Notes under the pieces: generated by a model | The model's input: only the letters and a program-made list of their open reading frames with translations | Databases searched by the model: none | Told to the model about the DNA's origin: nothing | Shown: piece by piece, positions 1 to 12,100 of the stretch | Layout of the letters: each line of letters opens with the position of its first letter | How positions within the stretch are numbered: the first letter of the stretch is position 1 | Program-made: the position numbers and the translations under genes | NCBI GenBank assembly: GCA_963971285.1 | Contig: OZ020247.1 | Span: 16,078,614 to 16,142,613 of the forward strand | Direction of reading: 5' to 3' | Length of the DNA stretch: 64,000 bases | Source of the DNA: Astropecten irregularis | Lineage: Eukaryota > Echinodermata > Asteroidea > Paxillosida > Astropectinidae

Positions 1-33
1 GGTGGCTGTCAGAGATGAGAGTGGCGAAGGTCC

Positions 34-158
34 TCATGTGTCTCCCCCACTGGCTTCTGGTCTCCGGCTGACGGCCTCCGCCGCCTGCTGGGGCACCTCG
101 GCTGGATCGGACAGGATGGATGTCGTCCGGCTCAACAGCGTCAGTGATGACAGCACAG
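34..158 (-). CDS. MLXIP: Mondo exon 17 (C-terminus, stop)
   Basis: Acceptor TTATAACAG. Encodes TVLSSLTLLSRTTSILSDPA and a tail ending SGGDT, with TGA at 36-34. SILSDPAEVPQQAAEAVSRR matches SILTDPAQLPEQASKAVTR of MondoA. The 3' UTR runs off the left edge. Confidence 0.94.
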
Positions 159-3100
159 CTGTTATAAAAAGAATATCATAAAAAATATTCAATCTGAATT
201 TAAGTACCGGTAAGTTTAAAGGTACTATCATACTTTGGTATGATATACCAAAACAGACATTTTCACAGATTTACCTATAACTTAATTACAGGGTATAAAG
301 ATGGTGATGTTAGAAACATGTGGTTAAAATCTGCCTGAAATGCCGTATTTATCTGAAAAAGAGTAAAACCATCAATTTTTATCTTTGGCAAATCAAAAAT
401 AATGGTGAAAAGATGTTAAAATACTGAGGGCTTTTTTCACTGTTTTTCTCAAAATGTGGGTACCGTATGGGTCTGGGAATTACACAGATAACTGTTACTG
501 TATCTTTCTCGATATTTTTGACCATGAACCTGCATTTCTTTGATCTAAAACAAAGTATGAAATTACCTTTAACTTCACGAAACAAAACAAGGGAGAAGAA
601 AGCTGACTTCAATTCAAAGTTTTAGATTCCTTTTATCAAGCCTAACCCACATGCATACCACAATTTACCACACATGATTAGTGTGGTATCTTGCATACCA
701 CAATACACCACAGTGTGTGCAAATTAGGCTTGCCCTTCACCGACGTGGATGAGCACTGTATACTCAGTGCTTGTGAGAGCACATGAAAAAAAAATCACAT
801 GCTGGCTCAGGTGGGATTCAAACCCACGACCTCCTGCTTACTAGTGCAGATGCCATACTGCTAGGCCACCGAGCTAGCTGGGGTCAGCGGGGTGAATCGA
901 ATCCAATACCACAGTGTGGTTTGTGATCCATTTCCCCTGTGGAGACTGTGGTAGTAGTGTGTGTTAAGCAGCTCCTGTCTTGTGAGGTAAGTGTCGAGGG
1001 TTATGGTCAATTGGGATCCGGTCGGACTTACTAGGTCGGAGTGCAAGCAGGGAGCAGTGCTGGTCCAGCCATGATATGACGGTTCGACACAGTTCTTCGG
1101 TGTTCGTTGTGACGACGGAAGTGTTGTAGGATTCGAACAGGGGACGAATGATAATACTGAACTGTTGACGAGGTTGAGTTAAGGCAAAGATATAACGGAG
1201 AGAAAGAAACCCAATGTAGGGGGTTTACGAAATGGAGGTTCAGGCTCTGGCTCTGTCATCCATATGCTGAAAATATAGGCTGCGGTTTTTCATTGAAGCC
1301 GAAGCTCTGTTTTCCTTTTCAAACCAGAGAATCTACTTCCGAGCCACAGCCAAATGCCTCTATTTAGATACCCATCATTTCAGAATGGATTCACAAAATG
1401 GAGCCTGAGCCTGAGGTAGTTCTATCTCAAAGTCATCTTAACTTCCTCTCTACGATGCAGAGGAACAGGACTAAATTGTGTCAAATTAATTATAGCGGGA
1501 TTCGAACCTGCGACCAGTAGAATACAGTACGATCCGCGATTCTACGAACTGCGTTGTTCAAGCCCTATGTAAGCAGTTGCCTAAACTTTCCATTAACTCT
1601 ATTTTGTTTTTTAACAAGGATACGATCCAGAACTTCCAATTGTGCTCCGTCCTCTCTCGAACATAATCATCAAAGATGTCTCTCATATGGTCGAAACGTT
1701 GCCGTGACAATGGAACACCACTGGCAGGAAGCTGGTTTTGGCTCTCACTGTTAGTTTGGAAAATGAAAAGAAAGGATTTTAAGGTCATGATGACTGGTGC
1801 GATGGAATGCCGCGATAACGAACATGACAGGACACACAGATTTTGTCTGTTATAGCGGTCGTTCATAATTTGTGATTTAACGAAGCATATTGGGCATTTG
1901 TATTGTACACAAAAATTTGGAGTCAAGGATGATGTTCGGTATAGCCAAATGTTTGGTATAGCGGTGTTCGTTATATTGGCGTGTCACTGTATGCAATATG
2001 ATAGGCCTTGACTAAGGCCCTAGGTAACAATTTGATCCACAATCTCTGGGTTTGGTCCAAAAATCATAAAGTATTCAGACATTTGTATCAGTACAAAGTA
2101 TGACTGTGCTACAGTACTTAACCACTATCCATTCAGCCAAAAAGCTGCAATACTGGACTAGCTTAGCCATAAGGTGCAACCAGACCATTGCTGGAATCTC
2201 TGGCTTCTTGTCTTAGCTGACCAGGGGTGGATTTCAAGAAGCCCTGCAATCGATCGATCGTAACTCGGGTTACAAAGGATAACCCATCGTAGGGGGGCTT
2301 ATCCCACATAGGGCTTCAATACATCAAAAGTCCTACGATTGATAGTAAGTTACAAAGAGTTTGGTAAAATCGACCCCAGTGTATATATTAATAGCATTCT
2401 TATTACAGTCCAAATAATCTGCAAAAATTTGTCAAAACAGGTACAAGCTTTCTCTACTGCTGGACCGGTTCTTTTGTGGGGGGCACCCCACCTACAAGGC
2501 ACCAGACTTGGGTCTAGGGAGTAGCCCCAAGTCAGACATCTTGACGAACATCTTCAAGAACTCTAGAGTGAGCTTACTTGATGGAGGCCTTGAGACCATT
2601 GATCTCCTGCTGAAGCAAGTCTGTCTCCTCCTTCACCTTGGCTCTCTCGGCCTGGACCTTCTTGGTGTACTCGATGGCTACGGAAATAAACAACAACACA
2701 TCAATATAATAAACATCTCAGTATGAATTGAATTATTGTATATGAGAAAGCCTGAAGGCCAATTGACATACACGTGACTATAAAGTGCAATGACCCATGT
2801 TTTTTTGGTATACTTTGGTAGCATACTGAAACAGAAATCTCTACTGCCCCTCTACCAACTGAGGCTGACTTCTCACTCTCAAACGAACAAAGATAATTGA
2901 CTTTAAGGCACGTTGCCAACATAGGGCAGGATAGCTCAATCGGTAGAGCGCCGGTAGGGTATGCTGGTGTTCCCTGGTGCGAATCCTGCACTCCAATAAA
3001 TTTTTACTTGCATATTCTTGTCCTCTTGTCATTTAGCCTTCGATAAAGATCCTGCTACATGCAAGATTGAAATGTGTCAGGCCCCTCTAACTTCAACCAA

Positions 3101-6100
3101 TCAATTTGTATTCGTTCACTTTTCAATGACTTAAAGATTAATCCAGTCAGTTTCCATTGTGGTCATTTGATGATTAACTGTATAATTCTGTTTGAAATTT
3201 GTATTCAATAAACTTGAGTATCTCTCGAGTCCACAAATGAAAAAGGCTTGTTCAATCTGTCAGTTTTATGACTGATAGGAGAGTCATTGGGTCATGAACA
3301 AGTTGTAAATGACAAAAAAAAAAAAAAATGACTTGCAAATCCTTCTTTAATTTGACCTACCTTTCTGCAACATGGCCGCCTTGCTGATTTTAGAATTGGG
3401 GTTTTGGCTGAGTGAGGGAATGAGCTTGTGCAATGTGTCAAATCCAGACTGAAATGAAAGATTGACAAACAAGAAATACATGAATGCCACAAGTCTAGGG
3501 AGAAAAAGTTTAAAAAAAGTTTTAAAAAAAGTCTAGTAAAATGCTTCAATTACTAGACCTGCTGTCCAGTTCTTTTTTTTTCCACGAAATTTGAGCCCTG
3601 CACATACGATAAGTACAAAATCTTCCACATAGTTTCGTAGCCATACTGGACACACAGCAGCCACATCCACATAGGCCTTTTCATTGCCATACTTAAAACA
3701 CAATTGGCCTCCATATCCCACGTACTTTACATGTAAGTATGCACACAAACAAATACAGCACTCAAGGCTATAGTACTGAAGTGCAAGTCCACTAGATACA
3801 GCATCTGTCTAATACCAAATATTTCCCTTTTTTGAGTTGTATTTCAGGGTATATCGGGGCCAATTTCACTAACGCTTTGCGATCACCGCTAATGCCCAAA
3901 TCCATCGCTAAATGGAAATTTGCTCCGCAAAGTAGCGATGGATTTTCCATTTAGCGATGGATTTAGGCATAAGCGATGATCGCAAAGCATTAGTAAAATA
4001 GGCCCAAATGGCCGAGGCCTGGTCGTCAAAAATGTTCCGCTGGAAATATTTGTGATTTTCAGAATTTTCTTACGGATGCTTTGACAACGTACCTTGATAT
4101 TGACTCGTCTCTTCTGCTCAGCAGAAATGTGCATGTCCTTCTTCAGAGGCTGTTCAAAGAGCAAAGACAAATCAGACTACCGGTACCTAAAAAGTTCTAT
4201 GGATCTCTGAGTGTTTTTGATTGTTTTTTTAATGATTTAAACATTTGGAAAACCATCATTTTGTCATTTTTAAGATATTTTACAGAATAAGCCCTCTACC
4301 GAAAGCTTTAGATACCCGCATATTCGGACAGCGCTGTACAATGTTTACCAGTATGGTGTAAGGCCTTGGGAGAACATACATGTACTCCGAGTATTTGCTG
4401 CAAAGTGTCTAAATTTGCACCAGGAACTCCACTTTTCATGAAACATATTTGTATTGAATGTTTGAGTTGATGCCATTTTCTAAGCTATATGTACCGGGCT
4501 TGTTTGTCCGAACATCCAGGTGCTCAAGGCATCAATGTGACGTCAAAAGCTAAGATAATAATAATACTTATAAACCGTTTTCATATAGCGCATATCACAA
4601 TCAACGTATGATGTCTCTATGCGCGTATTACACGTAAGAGCCCTATTATATCCAGTGCTGTTTATTTTCATAAATTTGTCCGTGTGTGAAAACCATGTAA
4701 TTCAGCTTATGGCTGTGAAATGTTTTAATAAAATATGAAAGTGAATATAAACACAATGCAATTTCCTATTGATGTTAATCAAATTCATTCCCACAATTTT
4801 GATCAATTCTTTATCTCATATTGTGCTTATTCTTTGATTGTATGCATGGTTAATAATGTGGCGATGCACAGTGCACTAAGAGGTTTGGTTCTCGCACTAT
4901 AAAGTACAGTGGAATGCCACTCTAAAGAACACCGCTATACCCAACATTTGACTCTACCGAACATCATCCCTGGCTCCAATTTGTATGTACAGGTCTACTA
5001 GACTTTGTTCACTATAATGAACGACCACTATATCGAACAATCTCTGTGCATCCCGGCATGTTCTTTAAAGTGGTTTTCCACTGTACTTCGAGTATTTATC
5101 GTTATCACTTTTCTACTCACATCTGAGGAACCGAATGAGAAAACAGGGGAATCCGGTCTCGATATTCCAGAACCTGCAATCCAAAAACAACAACACGAAA
5201 ACAATTATAACAAACAAATAAACAAGTGTCTACAAAGTAACATGTATGTTGCCTCAGAGTGCAAGAACAGTAAAATTAATTGCCAGTAGCTTAACATATT
5301 AGGTATATCTTCTCAAAGATCCTATGATTGATAGTAACTTAGTAAGTTACGATGAATTTGGTGAAATCAACCCCAGATTAGCTACAAAGCCAGCATCAGC
5401 TTAATTCCGTTATGTACTGAAATGACAGGCATGGTGGTTGATTTCACAAAACCTTAAGATATATCGTAAATCAAATTACAAAGGATAACCCATCGTATCC
5501 TACATAGGGGTGCAATGCATCGTACCATTTACGATGAGTTTGGTAAAAATCAACCGCAGATGACGCTATAAAGCGGATGGCCTTCTTTGCAGCACATTTG
5601 AGTTATAGTCCTTTGTTTCCAAAAGAAGCACTTGGTGAAAGGAATGCTTACTTGTTCCGGCTCCTGAAGATGTTTCTCTGCTAGAAAGGATGGAGCTCAA
5701 GGAGGTAGTGGACGTGGTGGTGGTAGACGCTGGCTTGGGCGGCGAAGCAAAGATGCTGGCCGAAATATCGCTCATCTGTTGAATGATCGATCGACATAAA
5801 TAAACAATCCGACATTAAAGGCATGATACAGGATTGGAATTAAAGGTGACAGAACAGCTGCAGACTGTTCATAATTTGATTTGTCATGGAATAAAAACAA
5901 ACCTGTGAAATTTTCAGCTCATATCATTTATTTCCGAAACTGTAGAAAGCAATGAAAACCGCTCATGGTATTTTCAAATCTATTCACAGGAGCTTTTGAT
6001 CTGGATAAATACAGCATTTCAGGCTGAATTATTTTAACGGTATGTTTCTAACAGCACCATCTTCATACCCTAAAAGTTATACGGTAAGTAAATCTGTGAA

Positions 6101-9100
6101 CATTTCTGTTTCCCAAGGGTATGTTACCAATCCTGTTCTGTACCTTTTAATGTCAAAATATGAAATTGATCATACTTTTTTTTTTTCAAGATGGCTCTCA
6201 TAAAATAAGTGAAATTAAAAAAAAAAAACACACAAACAGGGGAATTTTTACTGGTACAACATGCAGCAAAATAGCTTTCCAGAGGGATTAAACAATCTTG
6301 GGTCCATTATGTATCTACAGAGATTAAATATCTTTTTTTTTATGATATGCTTCTCGGCAAAAATGTTGCCTCTTTGACGTTGGACATAACAATACGCGAT
6401 GATTTTCCATGTGGTTTTTCATAGTGATGCCAGCACCAATTGTTGAACCACACTGCTTGGTTTCAAAGAAAGGTATCTTGTAGTTTCAAATATTTCCTGC
6501 CACGCCAAATGAAACAAACGTTTCACTGTGCAAAATGCCAGTTTTTGAATGTTTGGGATCTAAACTCAAAAGAGTGACTCACTGCACACTGCTGCGCCGT
6601 AGTAACAGGGAACTCCGTCTTGACCGGCTGGTAAATGACCGTGCTGGCCGATGACACGGCGGAGAGTATGTCTGTCGTAGTCTGCGGTCGAATGCTCCCT
6701 GCATTTGAGGACACTGAAAGGGGCAGGTTTTTGAAAAATCATCTTTGCACAAACAATTTGTAGACTAAATGGGATGGTAATAACTATCATTAGAAATTTA
6801 TGCAAGGCAGTGTATTGGAGAGATTTGTGGAGTGATAGTGGAAGGGACTGTCTAGTATCCTGACCCAAGCCAATATACAAACTGCACGTGTTAGGATAGT
6901 CATCCCGACTTGCCAGTCTAATCTTCCTACAAGTCTGCCATTACAACAATCAAGTCTTGGGCATTTCTTAAAGCTCGGCTCCGGCTCAGGCTGCGTCTTT
7001 GTCTCTGTAATCGATATGCTAAAAATTTATGTTGCGGTTTTTCATTGAAGCTTAAGCTCTGTTTTCTTTTTCAAACCAGAGAAGCTACTCCGGAACCGCA
7101 GCCAAAAGTCTCGATTTTGACACCCATTATTTTAGAATGGATTCACGAATTGGGGCCGGAGCCGGAGCCTGAGCCGGAGCTGAGCTTTGAGAAAGGCCCC
7201 AAATTGGTATTTTAAACAACTCCATGTTCTTATGTCGGTTTATCTGTCAAGTATTGTAGCCAATATTGTATTAAATGAAGGTATTATCTTTTATTTTGAC
7301 TCCAACTGTTAGCACTCAACATATTACTTCATCCTGTATTAAATGTAGTTTCGAAATTGACAATTTCATTTTGAGGTTTTTTCACATCTTTTAACGAAGC
7401 CAGGATGTTTTGGGGGATTATTTATTACCTTGGGTGAGCAACTGAGTGAGGAGAGCGGCGTTGCCGGATAACCCAGCGCCGATGCCGGTGGTTGGCGGAG
7501 CCTGGGGTGCCGGGGCTATCTTGGGCTGCCTTGGTCTGATGACCTGGGTCTTAGGCTTGGTCCCCATTTGAGAGATTTTCATGGAGGTCGTCTTGGGGAC
7601 GACCACCTTCTTGCCGAGAGCGGGAGGATCTTGGTGGTCGACAGCCCTGGTCAGCTGGACAGGAACGGGCTGCTGGGTTTTGATCGCCTGCTGTTGCTGC
7701 TGCTGCTGCTGCTGTATGATGGTGTTGGAGGTGATGACGTTTTGTCGGAACACCTGAGTAGCCATGGGCTTCCTGTCCGCTATGATGGTAGAGATTGACC
7801 CAATGTTTGTTTGTTGTGGCTGCGGCTGAGGCAGAGGCTGTGCCTGCTGTTTTGGTTGCTGTACCAGCACCTGCTGCGGTTGACTCTGGTTGGGCACTTG
7901 GCTGGCCACGGCCTGGAGCAGGTTGAAGGCTGCCTGCGTGCCGTCCACAGATATGCGATTGCCGCCCAGAGCCAACTGCTGATTCTGGTGGTTCTGCGTG
8001 CTAGAGACCAAATTTTGTAATGTCAGGCGCTGTTGCTGCTGCTGCTGCTGTTGTTGTTGCTGCTGTTGTTGAGCAAGCTGCTCAACAGAGATAAAATTCA
8101 GCCCTGACAGAATCTGCTGCTGCTGCGTCAACTGGTTGATTGTCATGTTGCATCTGCTCGCTGCATCCTGGGCATTGGTTGACTGCACCACACCCGTGTG
8201 AAGCTGATCAGCAGGTTGGCTGGCAACCTGCAGCGTAACAACCTGCTCCATATCTGAGTTCATCGGTTGTTGCTGCTGCTGCTGCTGTTGCTGCAGTGAG
8301 GATGCTGCAGCTATGATATTATTGAGTGTCACCGTATTGTTGTCACTCTGTTGCAGCAGTGGCAGAGTGATGGTGCTCCCCGCTTGCTGCTGAATTTGCT
8401 GCTGCATGGATTCCTGCTGCTGCTTCTGCTGCTGCAGCTGCTGTTGCAAGGATTCCCTCTGCAATTGCAATGTCTGCTGCTGTTGCTGCTGCTGAAGTTG
8501 CAACTGCAATGTCTCTTGCTGCAACTTCTGCTGCTGAATCTGCTGCTGCTGTTGGATCTGCTGCTGTAAAGACTCGGTGTGCTGCAGCAACGACTGCGGG
8601 AGACTGTTCTGTTGCTGCATGGCCAGCTCCGACTGGCTTGCTTCCGGGAGGTTCGACGCTTGGCTGAGCTGGCTGATTGCTTCATTGTAGGACCTGTCAC
8701 CCGGCAGCGTCTGCCCCTGCTGTTGCTGCTGCTGCAACAAGATAGAAGCATCTTGGAAATCTGCAGTGTCGACTGTATTATTCAACGGCTATGACAGCAT
8801 TGTGAAAGGAAAATCATCATCTCAAGATTAGAATAACTTGCCAAATAGTGACGCAATTTTCAAAGTTTCATTTCAAACCTCAATGTCTACATAAAAGCAG
8901 TGAGCACTGTTGCTTTTTCTGGCTATTAACATGTAACCAAAGTGTTTGGGTGGAATTACACAACAATCTACAACATTATTGGAGCCGGCAGTAAAAGCAA
9001 CATGGCCGTGCACGCGCGCATGCTCACAATTGCGTGCGCATGCGCTGTTGACTTGAAGACGGATTCTCCAAAGTCTCCCATTGTGTTGTGACACCAAATC

Positions 9101-12100
9101 GTATGTTATTTTGAGTGGAAACTACAAAATCTTATAAAATAAAGGGAATTTTTTTTTTCCAGCTGAAGTCACTGTTTCTGTTCCTCTTCAGCTCTCTCTC
9201 TCTTACCTGGACATGTTGATGGGATCTGTTGCCAGAGAACACAAAGGTACCGGGCAGCAAGGGATTGTTGTTGGGTTGCCTGTTATTAACATCTGTTTAC
9301 AAAAATGTGGATAAACAAAGATCAACAAACAAATATTACTCCAACTCTGAAAAAAAACTTTGTATTCAGCTCTTTATGTACTACCTAGCATTACGACCAA
9401 CAATAATCTTGATCAGGTTATTCGCCATTACAGATTTTGTTAAAGGTATAATACCACTTGACCACAGGCCAAGAAGCAATATGCTAGAAAATGTCAAGAC
9501 AATTTTCGTCTTTCTAAGAGTGCTTAAATGTGGACACTTTTTTATATTGTACAAAATCAACAACTGACCAATGAAAATACAAAGAAGCAAATGTCCAATT
9601 GAAATACAAACTGACCAACCAAAATGGTACAAAGTATGCAAATGGCCAATGGAAATACAAGCTGACCAATCAGAATGAAACAAAGCACCAAATAACCAGT
9701 TGACAAAAAATAAACCAACCAATCAAAATGAAACAAACAAGAAAATGAACAATCCAAAAACAAACTGACCAATAAAAAGTAAACAAGCAAACGACCAATC
9801 CAAATACAATCAGACAACTGGCAATGGTTTACACTTACATTAACTGACAAACCAATCAAAATTGATGTAAGCAATTGACCAATCAAAAGATGATGCATAG
9901 AAATACAACTAACCAATCAAAGTGGGACAACAAACCTGGTAAGGTATCCAAAGTCTCCGGGAAATTATCAAAATTGGGCTGCAGTTGAATCAGGCCCGGC
10001 TGGATGATATCGGGGTTGATGCCCACGTGCACTGCAGTAGACAGCAGGAAAAAGGAGAGGGGAAACAAACGTAGAAATTACAAGGATTAAAAATGAATCA
10101 TTTATCATGGCCTGCTAGTACAGGAACCGGACTGCACTGGATCAGTAGAGAGATGTTGACTGCATAAAGGTAAGATCATACTTTGGTTTTTGCTCAAGAA
10201 ATGCAGATTCACGGGCAAAAATAACAAGGACGATACACGAACAGTCATCTGTGAAATTTCCAGTCACATACGGTGCCTACTTTTTGAGAAAACAGTGAAA
10301 AACAGTATTTTCAAATCTATTCAGAGGAGTTTTGATCTCCCTGAGATCTAATGTAAACCATTTTTGGCCATTGATTTGACTCTTTTCTGGATAAATACAG
10401 CATTATAGGCAGAAACACTGGTATGTTTCTACCATCACCATCTTTATACCCTGGAGGTTATACACTGTAGGTAATGTAAATCTGTGAAGATTTCTGTTTT
10501 GACATGTTACCAAAGTATGGTGCTACCTTTAATGTGACAGCATCCAACACCATCTAACCACAGGTGCATTATGTTGAGCTACGCAGGGTTATGGTTGAAC
10601 AAACTCTTAAAGGTTGAAATCAGGTACGTGTTTTCCTCCATCCTACAACCCTGAGTGCATTCAGTAGAATGTAAATTCCTACCTTCAGCTTCACTGAATG
10701 GGTTTTCGTTCTTTTTGTGTTGAAGGCCATTACATGTACCAAGAGAGACTTTTAGTCTTATAAGGTACAGTACAGGATTGGTAATAAATGTTCAAAGATT
10801 TACGTATATCTTTCAGGGTATGGAGACGGTTCTAGTAGAAACATACCGTTAAAATATTTCCCCCGAAATGGTGTATTTAACCAGAAATTACACTGTAGTT
10901 TTAAAACAAAGACCGAAAACATGTTTAATCTTGTGTAAGATCAAAACCATTCTTTATGTTTTTTAAGAAAAATTGACACAGGTTTCCGCTATTTTCAAGT
11001 GACTCAGATGTCCGATTGAGCTCAAATCTTCACAGGTTTATTATTTCATGTACGTGTTGGATCAGACAAAGTGTGGATGCTGCTCTGTGACCTATGTACC
11101 AATCATGTATTATACCCAAAAAGAAAGAAAAAGCAGGAAATCATCAACATAACCACAAGGGAAGCTGACTTAAGTCCAGTGGTTATGTGATGAATATAAT
11201 TGATTAAAATACCAAATCCTATTTGAGTGATCCCCCATAAACTTTCTCAGGATGCACCATTGCAAATGCACCACTGCTCTTAAATGATCCTTGGGAAATA
11301 GCAATATGTGTGAGTGGTTTCATGGCTTCTGACTGCCAAACGAACAAAGACAATAAGGGACGCCACCAACATAGGGCTGGATAGCTCAGTTGTTAAGAGT
11401 GCCGGTTCGTTATTCCGGAGGCCGCTGGTTCGAATCCCGCTCCAGTCAATTGTTCTTTGTTACTTACGCAGCTCGCGGGCGACAGGGAAGGTAAACTGGC
11501 TCTGGCTGAGACTAGAGAACAGCGTGTCGTTGAACTCTGACAGCAGAGTCTCCTCATCCAGGATCATGGGCTCGGGGGACGGTGACTTGCTCAGGCCAAA
11601 GTCCTCCACGACTCTGTTCAGGATGGATTCTGTCGTGTCCGGAATCTGCCAAATTTAAATCCATACATAGTTTAAATTTCTTGTATGTACATTTTGTATG
11701 TACAGTGGAAAGCCGTTATAACAAACATGGCGGGATGCACATTGTCTGTAGTCGTCGTTTATTATAGTGATTTAAAGAAACATACATGTGTGTAATCGGT
11801 GTGTATTGTAGTTTACACAAAAAATGAGAGTCGAGGATGATGTTTGGTATAGCCAAATGTTCGTTATAGCAGTGTTTGTTATAGCGCGTTCCACTGTAGT
11901 GATTGAAAGAACCATACACATATTTTGTATATTGTACACAAAAATGGGAGTCAAGGATGATGTTTGGTATAGCCAAATGTCAGGCCTTGAATTTGGTTCT
12001 GAAAGGGGCAAGGACACTTTTCCATTGCAAGGGGCACTTCCATTGGAAAATCATAATGTCTATGGAAACATTTGAAGGGGGCACGAAGGCCAAGAACCAG

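Noticed and set aside
1558-1926. Single 122-aa ORF as a complete gene or unspliced Mondo exon
   Set aside because: Only 1624-1747 matches Mondo; the front part is MITE sequence and the tail past 1624 breaks the alignment with FSIIIRPLFES in the next exon.
7568-8794. Long plus-strand and alternate minus-frame ORFs rich in Leu, Ala or Ser/Cys
   Set aside because: They are other readings of the CAG/CTG-rich Mondo exon 8, whose true frame is fixed by splice phase on both sides.
9206-9225. Shorter 19-nt version of Mondo exon 7 using acceptor GGCAACAG
   Set aside because: Leaves phase 2 and meets an immediate TGA in exon 8.
9557-9916. Hydrophobic 113- and 119-aa minus-strand ORFs as membrane proteins
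   Set aside because: Both come from the degenerate CCAAT tandem repeat read on the opposite strand; Leu/Phe/Ile bias follows from the repeat.
11373-11450. tRNA genes at 2926, 11373, 14120, 45690, 46780, 56560, 810 and 23220
   Set aside because: Boxes A and B are present, but acceptor and anticodon stems do not pair and each lies in a longer shared repeat, so they are SINE heads.
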